DNA of 64,000 nt, from assembly GCA_039812765.1 (NCBI GenBank), contig JBDIBF010000002.1, positions 1 through 64,000 of the forward strand, read 5' to 3'. Below, in pieces: positions 1 through 12,506 of this stretch (position 1 is the first letter of the stretch; every line of letters begins with the position of its first letter). Source of the stretch: JADJVL01 sp039812765. GTDB taxonomy: Bacteria > Acidobacteriota > Holophagae > Holophagales > Holophagaceae. The position numbers and the translations under genes are program-made. Below the pieces are notes generated by a model, which saw only the letters and a program-made list of their open reading frames with translations, did no database searches and had not been told where the DNA came from.

Positions 1-97
1 GGGAAACACCCGTTCCCATCCCGAACACGGCAGTTAAGACTCAGAGGGCCGATGATACTGCGCCACACAGACGTGGAAAAGTAGGTCGCCGCGACGT
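1..97 (+). rRNA. rrf: 5S ribosomal RNA, 3' part
   Basis: The first ~97 bases match the body of bacterial 5S rRNA: the CCATCCCGAACACGG loop B/helix III segment, the GGGCCGATGATACTG segment and the AAAAGTAGGTCGCCGCG 3' half. About 20-25 bases of the 5' end lie outside the window. The 3' end is approximate. It is followed 12 bases later by an intrinsic terminator, so this is the end of an rRNA operon. Confidence 0.93.
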
Positions 98-108
98 CAA
101 TACCACAC

Positions 109-134
109 AAAGCCCCCGCACCCACGGGGGCTTT
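109..134 (+). terminator. Intrinsic terminator of the rRNA operon
   Basis: A 10-bp perfect stem (AAAGCCCCCG / CGGGGGCTTT) with a 6-base loop lies just after the 5S rRNA. The stem ends in TTT. Confidence 0.85.
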
Positions 135-170
135 GTCGCATCTGTGCGCAAGCGCCGCGCGTCCGGCCGT

Positions 171-176
171 TATCCT
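171..176 (+). promoter_or_regulatory. Candidate -10 box of ppdK
   Basis: TATCCT lies 24 bases before the ppdK ATG, giving a predicted 5' leader of about 18 bases. It is the first promoter-like motif after the rRNA terminator. Confidence 0.45.
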
Positions 177-200
177 GGGGAGATTCCCGGAGCTTCGACC

Positions 201-2918
<2,718 letters not shown>

Positions 2919-2920
2919 CC

Positions 2921-3403
2921 ATGGCCAGCGCCGCCACCGATCCGCTCCGCGCCCACCTCGCCAGGCTCCTCGCCTGGGAGGACGCCCACGCCGGCTTCGA
3001 GGCCATCACCAGTGGCGTGCCGCCGAAGCTGCGGGGGGCCCGCCTCCAGGGCCTGCCCTACTCGCTGTGGGAGCTGCTCGAGCACCTGCGCCTGGCCCAG
3101 GAGGACATCCTGGACTTCTGCGTGAACCCGGCCTACCAGGACCGCGCCTGGCCCCAGGACTACTGGCCGGCGACGCCAGCGCCGCCTGACGCCAGGGCCT
3201 GGGCCGCCTCCGTCGCGGCGGTGAAGGCGGACCGGAAGGCCCTCCTGGACCTGCTCAGGGATCCGCACCTGGACCTCTACGCCACCATCCCCCACGGGAG
3301 CGGGCAGACCTACCTGCGGGAATTCCTCCTGGTGGCCGACCACAACGCCTTCCACCTCGGCCAGATGCTCGTGGTGCGCAGGCTGCTGGGGGCCTGGGGC
3401 TGA
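2921..3403 (+). CDS. DinB-family protein
   Basis: 160 aa. The sequence looks like a four-helix DinB/YfiT-type protein. Near the N-terminus, YSLWELLEHLRLAQEDIL carries the first metal-ligand His position. Near the C-terminus, VADHNAFHLGQMLVVR carries the paired His residues (DHNxxHxGQ). Members bind a divalent metal and include thiol-transferases and many proteins of unknown substrate. The ATG follows the ppdK stop by 2 bases, so translation is probably coupled to ppdK, but no functional link is obvious. The exact activity cannot be assigned. Confidence 0.8.
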   Translation: MASAATDPLRAHLARLLAWEDAHAGFEAITSGVPPKLRGARLQGLPYSLWELLEHLRLAQEDILDFCVNPAYQDRAWPQDYWPATPAPPDARAWAASVAAVKADRKALLDLLRDPHLDLYATIPHGSGQTYLREFLLVADHNAFHLGQMLVVRRLLGAWG

Positions 3404-3413
3404 GCGCCTCGGC

Positions 3414-3419
3414 TACACT
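3414..3419 (+). promoter_or_regulatory. Candidate -10 box of ettA
   Basis: TACACT lies 5 bases upstream of the hairpin at 3425-3450, so the predicted transcript would start at the base of that hairpin. Confidence 0.4.
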
Positions 3420-3424
3420 GGAAG

Positions 3425-3450
3425 GGCCGCGCCCCGCGCGGCCTTTTTTT
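3425..3450 (+). terminator. Terminator-type hairpin between the DinB-like gene and ettA
   Basis: An 8-bp perfect stem (GGCCGCGC / GCGCGGCC) with a 3-base loop is followed by seven T residues. It is a textbook intrinsic terminator and would end the ppdK-DinB transcript. It sits between the likely ettA -10 box and the ettA ATG, 11 bases before the start codon, so it could also act as a leader attenuator. Confidence 0.85.
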
Positions 3451-3461
3451 CGAGCGGATCC

Positions 3462-5159
<1,698 letters not shown>

Positions 5160-5162
5160 GGG

Positions 5163-5228
5163 GTCCCCGGCCCTTCGTCCCTGGCCTTTGGCCGCCTCGC
5201 CACGGGCCACGGACGAGGCTCCGGGGAC
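5163..5228. terminator. Imperfect inverted repeat between convergent genes
   Basis: GTCCCCGG (5163-5170) and TCGTCC (5175-5180) pair with GGACGA (5211-5216) and CCGGGGAC (5221-5228) around a 30-base centre. The repeat separates ettA from the convergent gene at 5233-5631 and could terminate both, though there is no T-tract. Confidence 0.4.
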
Positions 5229-5232
5229 GGGC

Positions 5233-5631
5233 TCAGAGCAGCTGGATCTCCTTCGCCGAGGCGGTGACCACGAAGCACCGTTCGTTGTTGGAATCCCCGT
5301 CCACAGGGATCAGGAAGAAGCCGGGGCGGTTGGGCTGGTAGCCCTGGGTGGTGCCTGCGAGGGTCTCGCCGTCCTTGAAGTGCACCACCACCTTGCGGCC
5401 TGGGGCCAGCTTGCCTTGTTCGAAGTCGTTGATCTTGCGGTGGTCGGGCCGGCCTCCAAGGGTCTTCACGAAAAAGAGCGCCTTGAGGTCCGAGACGAGG
5501 ATCTCCATGGCCTTCGTTCCGGGGGGCGCGTCGTCCGGGGCGAGGTGGAACAGCTCCTTGGCGGGCAGGAAGTCGTTGGTCCGGCCCTTGATGATCCGGC
5601 CGTCCTTGAAGCGGGCCACCACCTGGTTCAT
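5233..5631 (-). CDS. Conserved hypothetical protein with two related beta-rich segments
   Basis: 132 aa, no signal peptide or membrane segment. Two similar segments each begin with a FKDG motif: VVARFKDGRIIKGRT near the N-terminus and VVVHFKDGETLAGTT at about residue 80. This suggests an internal duplication of a small beta domain, reminiscent of the DUF6982-type segment that accompanies PilZ-like proteins. That resemblance is from memory and weak. The ATG is supported by GAGGAG 6 bases upstream. Gene order gives no clue to the function. Confidence 0.7.
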   Translation of the reverse strand: MNQVVARFKDGRIIKGRTNDFLPAKELFHLAPDDAPPGTKAMEILVSDLKALFFVKTLGGRPDHRKINDFEQGKLAPGRKVVVHFKDGETLAGTTQGYQPNRPGFFLIPVDGDSNNERCFVVTASAKEIQLL

Positions 5632-5733
5632 CCTTCGCTCCTCCCGGGGTCCCCGCCCCGCCGCCCTGCCCCTGTGCTGGAATGCTGGGCAGGATGGTAT
5701 CAGGGACGGATGGGCAGACGGTGGATGCAGCGC

Positions 5734-5739
5734 TACCGT
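5734..5739 (+). promoter_or_regulatory. Candidate -10 box for the nucleosidase-like gene
   Basis: TACCGT lies 26 bases before the ATG at 5766, with a purine-rich AGAGGGA Shine-Dalgarno sequence between. Confidence 0.4.
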
Positions 5740-5765
5740 GGAACGGACAGAGGGACCAAGACGCG

Positions 5766-6344
5766 ATGAGACTGCTGCTGGGAGCCTTTCCCCCGGAACT
5801 CGGCCCCTTCCTGGCCACCACGCCGCGGGGCTGGCGCGCGGCGAGCACCGGAGTCGGCGCCCTGCTCGCGGCCGCCTCCACCGCCCGCCTCCTCGAGCAG
5901 CTCCATCCGGAGCGGGTGCTCTTCGTCGGGACCTGCGGGCACTACGACGACCAGCTGCGGGTCGGCGACCATCTCTGGGCCGCCGAGGCCCTGTCCTCCA
6001 GCCTCGCGGAGTGCCGCGGCGAAGCCTACCGTCCAGTCGTCGAACGCACGCGATGGCCCGCCACCTGGGAGCTGCCCCTCCCCGGGCACACGGTCGTGGT
6101 GCCGCCGGCCATCACGCGGACCGCCGAAGGCGCGGTCCTCCTGGGAAGGCTGGGCGCGGCGGAACATCTCGAACTCACGGGGGTGTACGCGGCCTGCCAC
6201 GCGGCCGAAGTCCCCGTGGGCGCGGCCCTCGCGGTGGTGAACGCCGTGGGGCCCGAAGCCCAGGCGCAGTGGCGGGCGAACCACGCCCAGGGCAGCCTGG
6301 ACCTGCTCGGCCGCCTCAGGGAACTCGACGTCCTGCCGGCCTGA
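5766..6344 (+). CDS. Nucleoside phosphorylase/hydrolase superfamily protein
   Basis: 192 aa, short for the family (usually 220-250). It has the layout of MTA/SAH nucleosidase and futalosine hydrolase proteins: an N-terminal strand MRLLLGAFPPELGPF, the core RVLFVGTCGHYDDQLRVGD (normally G-x-AG or G-x-CG then ...VGD), and a C-terminal segment GVYAACHAAEVPVGAALAVVNAVG. The last corresponds to the E-x-xAxA..A...P......VS region, but the catalytic acid is not obvious. The substrate is unknown. A longer frame starts at 5682, but the ATG at 5766 has a good ribosome site and promoter. Its 3' end overlaps convergent comEC by 29 bases. Confidence 0.7.
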   Translation: MRLLLGAFPPELGPFLATTPRGWRAASTGVGALLAAASTARLLEQLHPERVLFVGTCGHYDDQLRVGDHLWAAEALSSSLAECRGEAYRPVVERTRWPATWELPLPGHTVVVPPAITRTAEGAVLLGRLGAAEHLELTGVYAACHAAEVPVGAALAVVNAVGPEAQAQWRANHAQGSLDLLGRLRELDVLPA

Positions 6345-8661
6345 CCAGCTCCGATGCGCCCCGACCGTCCTCGACGCGCCATCCTCCCGCGACCGCGAAG
6401 ACCCGCACGCCCAGGGCGGATCCCGTGACCCGGGGCGGCTCCAGGCCGAGGGTCCGGAAGGCCTGCATGGTCTCGGGGTGGGGATGGCCGAAGCGGTTCC
6501 GCCGTCCGGCGGTGGCCAGGGTCAGGTCCGGGCGGACGGCTTCGAGCCACGCCGGATCGCTGCTGCTGCGGCTGCCGTGGTGCCCGGCCTTGAGAAGGAC
6601 ATAGCCCTTCCAGGGCCCGGGATCCCCCAGGGCGAGGAGGTCGCGCTCCTGGATCGCCAGGGCGTCCCCCATGAGCCAGAGTCGCCGGTCCCGCCAGGTC
6701 ACGCGAAGCACCAGGGAAACCATGTTCGCGTCCTGGAGGGCCTCCAGGTCCAGCGGTGCCGGCGGCCAGCGCGCGTCGAGCAGGGTCTCTCCCCGAGCCC
6801 AGCCCTGGCCGCGGCTCAGGGGCCTGCCGGCCGCGCCGGCGGGCCTGAAGGGTTCCCACGGCAGGGGATCCCGCAGCGCCGGCAGCATCACGTCTTCCAG
6901 GGGCCACAGACGCGCCAGGGTCCGCCAGCCGCCCGCATGGTCGCCGTGGGGATGGGTCACCACGAGGTGCAGAGGCTCCTGGACGCCCCGGCGACTCAGC
7001 ACCTTCACGATGCGCCGGGCCGCCCAGGGACTGCCACCGGTGTCCACCAGGGTCGCGGCCGCGCCGGGAGCCCGGAGGAGGAGCGCGTCCCCCTGCCCGA
7101 CATCGATGGCCTCCAGTTCGAGGGTGGAGGGCGTGTGCCCGGTGCCGCGGAGGGCGCCGAGCGCCCCGGAGGCGACCAGCGCCGCCACCAGGAGGGCGCG
7201 GGAGCGCCGGAGGCCGGCCCGGGCGTGGGCCAGGGCCGGCCATGCGGCGGCGAGGAGCAGCCAGGGCAGGAGCACCGCGGTGCACAGGGGCTGGAGCCCC
7301 GAGAAGCGGGGCATCAGGGCGGTGCCGGTCCAGGCCAGCAGTGCCCCGGTCGCCTGGGTGAGCCCGGGGACGGGGACTAGGGTCAGCAGGAGGCACAGCG
7401 GCGTCAGCGCCGCGACGGCCGGGAGGACCACGAGGTTGGCGAGCACCCCCCACGTCGGGACCCCTCCGAAGAGCAGGGCGACGAGGGGCAGCGTGCTCAG
7501 CCAGGGTGCGGTGAGCCGGGCCGCCGGCCCGGCGGCGCGGCCGAGCAGGGGGGCCAGCAGGCCCGCGAGCGGCTCCGCCGCCCAGAGCAGGCCCAGCAGC
7601 GCCCACCACGCGAGGAGGAAGCCGGGATCGCAGCCCGCCCCCGGGTGGGCCAGGAGCCAGAGCAGGAGGGCGCCGTGGAGGGTGATCACGGGAGGTAGGC
7701 GCCAGCCTTCCGTGCGCCCCAGGATCCATGCCATGCCCATCAGCAGGCCGCGCCACACCGGAGCGGAGAGGCCCACGGCCAGCGCGTAGGCCAATCCGCC
7801 CAGGGCCGCGGCCAGGGCCGCGAGCCGGGGCCGCCGGCGGAGGACGCGCCTCGCCAGCAGCTCCAGGGCGGCGATGACGAGGCTGACCTGCAGGCCGGAC
7901 ACCACGAGGATGTGGAGGGTGCCGCTCTCGGCGAAGGGCGTGAGGGACTCCTCGTCCACCACCGGCAGGCCCAGGGCCAGGGCGCCCCAGAGATCCCGGG
8001 CCGGCCCCGGCTGCAGGGGCAGCGCCTCGAAGCGGCGGCGGACCCACCCCTTCCAGGCCAGGGCCAGGGAGGGGCGGGCCGATCCCAGAGGTTCCAGCTC
8101 CAGGGCCGAGGCGAGCTTCGCGCGCCGGGGCGCACGGTCGCTGCGCGCTCGCCAGAGCGGCCGCTCGGGCAGGAAGCGCGGGGCCGGATCCACGGGCCGG
8201 AGGTCCGCCAGGAGCGCCACCGGCGTGCCGGGGGCAGGCGCGGGTTCGCCTTCGAGGGGCAAAGCCACGGGCACGTCCAGCCCGGCGACCTCCGGAGGAG
8301 CGGTGAGGTGGAGCCGGCCCTCCCTCCGGGTCCCGGCGGGCGTCCAGGGCTCCGCGACCCATCCCTGCACCCGGAGGGGGCCCTCCGGCAGGCGGCGTTC
8401 CCACCGCGCCCCCAGGGCCAGCTGGCCGCAGCACCCCCAGGCGAGGGCGAGGGCGAGGGGCAGGGCGGCGAACCGCGTCCGCAGCAGCGGGGAGGCCAGG
8501 AGCACGATCGCCCACCCGCCGGCCTGGAGGGTGGGAGGAAGGCGGCCATCCCAGGATTCCGGGAGGATCCACGGCACCGCGCAGGCCGCGAGGAGCGCCC
8601 AGGGCAACGCCCACAGGGCGGGGGAACCGACCCGACGCCACAGGGCTTCCCGGCTGAGCAT
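6316..8661 (-). CDS. comEC: ComEC/Rec2 DNA-uptake channel
   Basis: 781 aa. An N-terminal membrane block and an OB-like periplasmic segment are followed by the polytopic Competence domain, starting near SGTLHILVVSGLQVSLV (the conserved H-x-x-x-SG motif). Several further transmembrane helices follow. The last ~250 residues form a metallo-beta-lactamase domain with DVGQGDALLLR, LVDTGG and HPHGDHAGGW. The protein forms the inner-membrane channel for single-stranded DNA during natural transformation. Full length and intact motifs imply function. Other competence genes are not in this window. Confidence 0.93.
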   Translation of the reverse strand: MLSREALWRRVGSPALWALPWALLAACAVPWILPESWDGRLPPTLQAGGWAIVLLASPLLRTRFAALPLALALAWGCCGQLALGARWERRLPEGPLRVQGWVAEPWTPAGTRREGRLHLTAPPEVAGLDVPVALPLEGEPAPAPGTPVALLADLRPVDPAPRFLPERPLWRARSDRAPRRAKLASALELEPLGSARPSLALAWKGWVRRRFEALPLQPGPARDLWGALALGLPVVDEESLTPFAESGTLHILVVSGLQVSLVIAALELLARRVLRRRPRLAALAAALGGLAYALAVGLSAPVWRGLLMGMAWILGRTEGWRLPPVITLHGALLLWLLAHPGAGCDPGFLLAWWALLGLLWAAEPLAGLLAPLLGRAAGPAARLTAPWLSTLPLVALLFGGVPTWGVLANLVVLPAVAALTPLCLLLTLVPVPGLTQATGALLAWTGTALMPRFSGLQPLCTAVLLPWLLLAAAWPALAHARAGLRRSRALLVAALVASGALGALRGTGHTPSTLELEAIDVGQGDALLLRAPGAAATLVDTGGSPWAARRIVKVLSRRGVQEPLHLVVTHPHGDHAGGWRTLARLWPLEDVMLPALRDPLPWEPFRPAGAAGRPLSRGQGWARGETLLDARWPPAPLDLEALQDANMVSLVLRVTWRDRRLWLMGDALAIQERDLLALGDPGPWKGYVLLKAGHHGSRSSSDPAWLEAVRPDLTLATAGRRNRFGHPHPETMQAFRTLGLEPPRVTGSALGVRVFAVAGGWRVEDGRGASELVRPAGRRVP

Positions 8662-8756
8662 CCCACCCTTGTACCAGAGCCGTCCCGGGACCTTGCCTTG
8701 ACAAGGGCTCCCCCCGGGTGGAGCCTCGGCAAGGCCCCCACCCGCGAGAACCGCCC

Positions 8757-9503
8757 ATGCGCACCCACCCCCTTCAGCGCCCGGTCCGGACCGGGCTCGC
8801 CTGCCTTCTCTGCGCGGCAGGGCCGGCCCTGGCCGGCTGGTCCCCGAAGGTCCACGAGGCCCAGTCCCGCCTCGCGCTCCGGATGGTGCCCCCCCGGCTC
8901 CACGAGCTCCTCAAGCCCCACCAGGCCGCCTTGCTCGCCACCGCCCGCGGCCAGGCCAACGACAATCCCCCCACGGTGGACGAGGTGGAGGACCAGTTCC
9001 GGCGCATCGTGGCCCTCAGCGAAGCCAAGGCCTCCCTGGATCGCCTCGCCGCCGAGCTCGGCGTCCTGGCCCACCAGGTCCAGCTCCTGTCCGATCCTTC
9101 GGCCACCCAAGGCGTCACCGCCCTGCGCGAGGTCTTCGAGGCCTACACCGACGGGCGGTTCAGGGACCTCGTGCTCACCCGGGAGCCCTTCTGGGCGGCC
9201 CGGGCGCCGCTGGACCCGCACCCGCCCCTCCTGCAGCTGGCCCGGACGAAGTTCGAGCGCCACGCGCACCTGGCCGAGCATTTCGACGCCTCCACGGGCC
9301 GGTCCATCGGCCCCTGGGATGAACTGAGCGTGCCCTACGCCCAGATGCAGCTGGCTTTTTCCAGCGGGGTGAACGCCACGGCCAACCTCTGGACCCTGCT
9401 GTGGCGGGCGGTCGGCGACCTGTGGCTGGATCCCCGTTCCCGCGACCAGCGGAACCTTTCGGCCCCGGATCCGGTCCAACCGGCACAGGATCCCGGCCCC
9501 TAG
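8757..9503 (+). CDS. Secreted protein, possibly zinc-phospholipase-C-like
   Basis: 248 aa. The ATG at 8757 gives a clear Sec signal peptide: basic RTHPLQRPVRTG, hydrophobic LACLLCAAGPALA, predicted cleavage before GWSPKVHE. The mature N-terminus WSPKVHEAQSRLAL and a later HQVQLLSDPS recall the Trp...His and His-x-x-x-D ligands of the zinc-dependent phospholipase C / S1-P1 nuclease fold. The similarity is faint and the ligand set looks incomplete. The C-terminal 30 residues are Pro/Asp-rich and low complexity. Treat the function as unknown, most likely periplasmic. Confidence 0.65.
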   Translation: MRTHPLQRPVRTGLACLLCAAGPALAGWSPKVHEAQSRLALRMVPPRLHELLKPHQAALLATARGQANDNPPTVDEVEDQFRRIVALSEAKASLDRLAAELGVLAHQVQLLSDPSATQGVTALREVFEAYTDGRFRDLVLTREPFWAARAPLDPHPPLLQLARTKFERHAHLAEHFDASTGRSIGPWDELSVPYAQMQLAFSSGVNATANLWTLLWRAVGDLWLDPRSRDQRNLSAPDPVQPAQDPGP

Positions 9504-9570
9504 GTTTTTCGACCCTCCGGGACTATCTTTGTGGTCTCGCATCGCGACTTATCTTCGGGGAGCGCCTTCC

Positions 9571-11439
9571 ATGGCCAACTACACGCGGCTCGGTTCCTAC
9601 CTCCTGGCGAGCGAACTCACGGCTGATCCCATCGGCCGGATCCACCGCGGCATCGTCACCGTCGGGGGCAACTTCGACCGCCACGTCCTCGTCCGGACCT
9701 TCTTCGAAGAGATCCTGGGCGCGGGGTTCGCGCCCAAGCTCACGGAGGCCTCGAAGATCCTCCCCCAGCTCGGCGGGTCCAAGGCCTTCGGGATGAACTA
9801 CCGCATCGAGACGGGGAATCCGCCCCACGTCGTCTGTGACTACGTGCCGGGCCGCAGCCTCGCGCAACTCCTCGACAAGGCCAAGCACGAGCAGATCCCC
9901 TTCGGCGTGGACCACGCCCTCTCCGTGCTCCAGGGCATCGCCCAGGGCATCATCCAGCTCCATGGCAAGGGGCTGAGCCACGGCCTCCTCTCCACCCACA
10001 GCGTCTGGGTCAGCTTCGAGGGCGCCGCGCAGATCCTGGACGCGCCCTTCAGCGGGATCCTCCACGGCCTGATGCCGAAGCTGCCCGTCACCCAGACCTC
10101 CCTCCAGTCCTACCTGAAGGACGGCCTGAACCCCCTCCAGCAGGACTTCTACAGCCTGGGCGCCATCCTCTACGAACTGCTCACGCTGGACCGCCTTCCC
10201 ACGATGGGGGACCCCGGGCCGTTCGTGCAGCGTGCCACGCTCAAGGCGGCCCAGGAGGACACGCCGGTGCCCCCTGAGATCCAGAACCTCATGGTGAGGC
10301 TGCTCGGCTTCGCGCAGCCCTTCGACAGCGTGGGCGCCTTCAACGCCGAACTCGAGCGGGTTCTCTACGACGGGGACTACAGCCCGACGACCTTCAACAT
10401 GGCCTTCTTCATGCACACGCTGTTCCGGGAGGAGAACGACAAGGACGGCGCGGGCGTGAAGGCGGAGCAGGCGGACAACTACACGGCCTATGCCATGGTC
10501 GCTTCCGGAGAGGGGCGGGGCGGAGAGTCGCACGCCGTGGATTTCGCCCAGGAGGAGGTGAAGTCCAAGAACAAGCTCCTCGTCTTCGGCGGTGCCGCCG
10601 CCGCGGTGGTCATCGCCGTCCTCGGATTCCTCGCCTTCCGCCCCAAGGGCGAGAGCGAAGAGGTCAAGAAGATGCGCGAGACCCTCGCCCTCCTCCAGCA
10701 GCAGAAGGCCGAGGAGGACGCGAAGAAGGCCGCCCTCGCGGGCCAGGCCGAGGCCGCGAAGGCCAAGCAGGAAGAGCTGAAGCGGCAGGCCTCCGAGATG
10801 AAGGACGCCACCGAGAAGGCCAAGCTCCTCGAGCAGCTCGAGAAGGAGAAGCAGGCGCAGGCCGAGATCGAGCGGCAGCAGCGCGAGCTCGAGGAATCCC
10901 GCCGGAAGCGCGAGCAGGCCTTGAAGGAGCAGCAGGAAAAACTCGTGGCCGCCAAAGCCACGCCAGCCCCGCCCCCCGCTCCGAAGCCGGAGCCGCCGAA
11001 GCCGGAGCCCCCGAAGCCCGCCGCCACCGCGCCCGCCCCGGTTCCCGCTCCGGCTCCGGCCACACCCGCTCCCTCGCCGGCCGCTGCGACACCCACGCCG
11101 GCGTCTCCCGCCCCCGCCGCCGCGGCGCCCCGGGAGGTCGAGGAGACCCAGGTGCGCATCGTCAGCAAGGCTGCCGCGGCTTTCCCTGCCAGAGCCCAGC
11201 TTCAGCGGTGGGAAGCGAACAAATCCCACACGGTGCGCCTCAAGGTGTATGTGGACGCCAACGGCAAACCGCAGAAGTTCAACATCATCGAAGGCGTGCC
11301 CGGGCCCTGGGGCTTCGACGAGGCCGCCCAGGACGCCGCCAGCCGCAGCACCTTCACGCCTGCGACCCGGGACGGCAAGCCCGTGGGCGGCTGGATCGAG
11401 TTCACGGTGGTCTTCCAGGCCCAGTTCGGGCGGCGCTGA
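9571..11439 (+). CDS. Membrane pseudokinase with TonB-type C-terminal domain
   Basis: 622 aa. Residues ~5-270 have the outline of a Ser/Thr protein-kinase fold, but the catalytic loop reads HGLLSTHSVWV instead of HRDLKPxNIL and DFG is replaced by ILDAPFSG, so it is probably catalytically dead. A single transmembrane helix (about 337-355, LLVFGGAAAAVVIAVLGFLAF) follows. Next come a charged coiled coil (~370-456), a Pro/Ala-rich linker (~460-520) and a TonB_C-like domain to the end (VRLKVYVDANGKPQKF, then AAQDAASRSTFTPATRDGKPV). The topology predicts a cytoplasmic kinase-like domain joined across the membrane to a periplasm-spanning arm. The ATG at 9571 is preferred over the frame opening at 9529. 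Confidence 0.8.
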   Translation: MANYTRLGSYLLASELTADPIGRIHRGIVTVGGNFDRHVLVRTFFEEILGAGFAPKLTEASKILPQLGGSKAFGMNYRIETGNPPHVVCDYVPGRSLAQLLDKAKHEQIPFGVDHALSVLQGIAQGIIQLHGKGLSHGLLSTHSVWVSFEGAAQILDAPFSGILHGLMPKLPVTQTSLQSYLKDGLNPLQQDFYSLGAILYELLTLDRLPTMGDPGPFVQRATLKAAQEDTPVPPEIQNLMVRLLGFAQPFDSVGAFNAELERVLYDGDYSPTTFNMAFFMHTLFREENDKDGAGVKAEQADNYTAYAMVASGEGRGGESHAVDFAQEEVKSKNKLLVFGGAAAAVVIAVLGFLAFRPKGESEEVKKMRETLALLQQQKAEEDAKKAALAGQAEAAKAKQEELKRQASEMKDATEKAKLLEQLEKEKQAQAEIERQQRELEESRRKREQALKEQQEKLVAAKATPAPPPAPKPEPPKPEPPKPAATAPAPVPAPAPATPAPSPAAATPTPASPAPAAAAPREVEETQVRIVSKAAAAFPARAQLQRWEANKSHTVRLKVYVDANGKPQKFNIIEGVPGPWGFDEAAQDAASRSTFTPATRDGKPVGGWIEFTVVFQAQFGRR

Positions 11440-11495
11440 GCCGCACCGGGGTCGGATCCCTCATGGCGCCCCCGCTTCCCGGGGGCGCTGCCGTG

Positions 11496-11954
11496 TCAGG
11501 GCCCGGCGCGCCTGGCCGCGCCATTGGCCAGCCGGTCCACCCGCTCGTTCTCGGGATGCCCGGCGTGGCCGCGCACCCAGCGCGTCTCCACCCGATGTCG
11601 CGCGGCCTCCGCGTCGAGGGCCTGCCAGAGGTCCGCGTTGAGCACGGGCTGGCCGTCGGCCTTGCGCCAGCCCTTGCGCTTCCACCCCGGCAACCATTCC
11701 GCGAGCCCCTTGAGCACGTACTGGCTGTCGCACCACAGCCGCACGTCGCAGGGGCGGATCAGGGCCCGAAGGCCCTCCAGGGCGGCGGTGAGCTCCATGC
11801 GGTTGTTGGTGGTGTCCGCCTCGAAGCCCGAGGCCTCCTTCTCGATGTCGCCCTTCGAGGTGCGCGTCCGCAGCAGGTAGGCCCAGCCCCCGGGCCCCGG
11901 GTTCCCGAGGCAGGCGCCGTCGCAGTAGAGGTCCACTTCGGTTTTCGAGGCCAT
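11496..11954 (-). CDS. rnhA: Ribonuclease HI
   Basis: 152 aa, normal length. It cleaves the RNA strand of RNA-DNA hybrids using two metal ions. The four acidic residues are visible: Asp in LYCDGACLGNPG, Glu in NNRMELTAA, Asp in LWCDSQYV, and Asp in the C-terminal ERVDRLAN, with the His of GHAGHPENE. The frame runs upstream to 12095, but homology starts at MASKTEVDLYCDG. The ATG is divergent from moaE with 22 bases between the two start codons, and a TACCGT -10 box ends 7 bases before it. Confidence 0.95.
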   Translation of the reverse strand: MASKTEVDLYCDGACLGNPGPGGWAYLLRTRTSKGDIEKEASGFEADTTNNRMELTAALEGLRALIRPCDVRLWCDSQYVLKGLAEWLPGWKRKGWRKADGQPVLNADLWQALDAEAARHRVETRWVRGHAGHPENERVDRLANGAARRAGP

Positions 11955-11961
11955 GGCTTCC

Positions 11962-11971
11962 ACGGTAGCGT
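11962..11971. promoter_or_regulatory. Overlapping divergent -10 boxes of rnhA and moaE
   Basis: On the minus strand TACCGT (11967-11962) lies 7 bases before the rnhA ATG. On the plus strand TAGCGT (11966-11971) lies 5 bases before the moaE ATG. The two boxes share 2 bases, and both transcripts would start at or next to the start codon. Confidence 0.5.
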
Positions 11972-11976
11972 GGGAC

Positions 11977-12423
11977 ATGGCCCCTGATCCCGCCCCCCCC
12001 GTGGTCCGAGTCCAGGAGGCGCCCCTGGACGCCGGGGCGCTGAGGGCCGCCGCCGCCGATCCCGCCGCCGGGGCCGTGGTGGTCTTTGAAGGCACGGCGC
12101 GGGACCATCACGAAGGCCAGGCGGTGGCGGACCTGGCCTACGAGGCCTACGCGCCCATGGCGGAGGCCGAGCTGGCCCGCCTCCGGAGCGAGGCGATGGG
12201 GCGCTTCGGGCTCCGCCGCTGCTTCATCCACCACCGCACCGGCGTGGTGCCGCTCATGGAGGCCGCCGTGGTGATCGTCACCGCCTCGGCCCACCGCAAG
12301 GAGGCCTTCGAGGCCGCGGCCTGGCTCATGGACCGCATCAAGGAATCCGTGCCCATCTGGAAGCGGGAACGCTATCGGGAGGGCGGCGAAGCCTGGGTGG
12401 AGGGGCAGGCCCGCCGGACCTAG
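11977..12423 (+). CDS. moaE: Molybdopterin synthase catalytic subunit
   Basis: 148 aa. MoaE inserts sulfur into precursor Z to form the dithiolene of molybdopterin. Family motifs are present: VVFEGTARDHHEG, LAYEAYAPMAEAEL, HHRTGVVPLMEAAVVIVTASAHRKEAFEA (read in overlapping parts), and the catalytic Lys region KESVPIWKRERY. An in-frame ATG at 11953 overlaps the rnhA start. The ATG at 11977 is preferred because the -10 box TAGCGT ends 5 bases before it. MoaD, the small subunit, is not next to it. Confidence 0.92.
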   Translation: MAPDPAPPVVRVQEAPLDAGALRAAAADPAAGAVVVFEGTARDHHEGQAVADLAYEAYAPMAEAELARLRSEAMGRFGLRRCFIHHRTGVVPLMEAAVVIVTASAHRKEAFEAAAWLMDRIKESVPIWKRERYREGGEAWVEGQARRT

Positions 12424-12506
12424 GGCCAGGGCCTCCATCACCAAGATATTCCTGGATTCCCATGCCCTCCGGCCTCATGCTGGAGGACTTGCGCGAGGAG
12501 CGAACC

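Noticed and set aside
144..200. Upstream GTG start of ppdK
   Set aside because: The extension overlaps the promoter region and is absent from the family; ATG at 201 fits homology.
6026..8764. 912-codon minus frame overlapping comEC
   Set aside because: Arg/Pro/Gly-rich shadow of comEC in another frame; no start site or motif.
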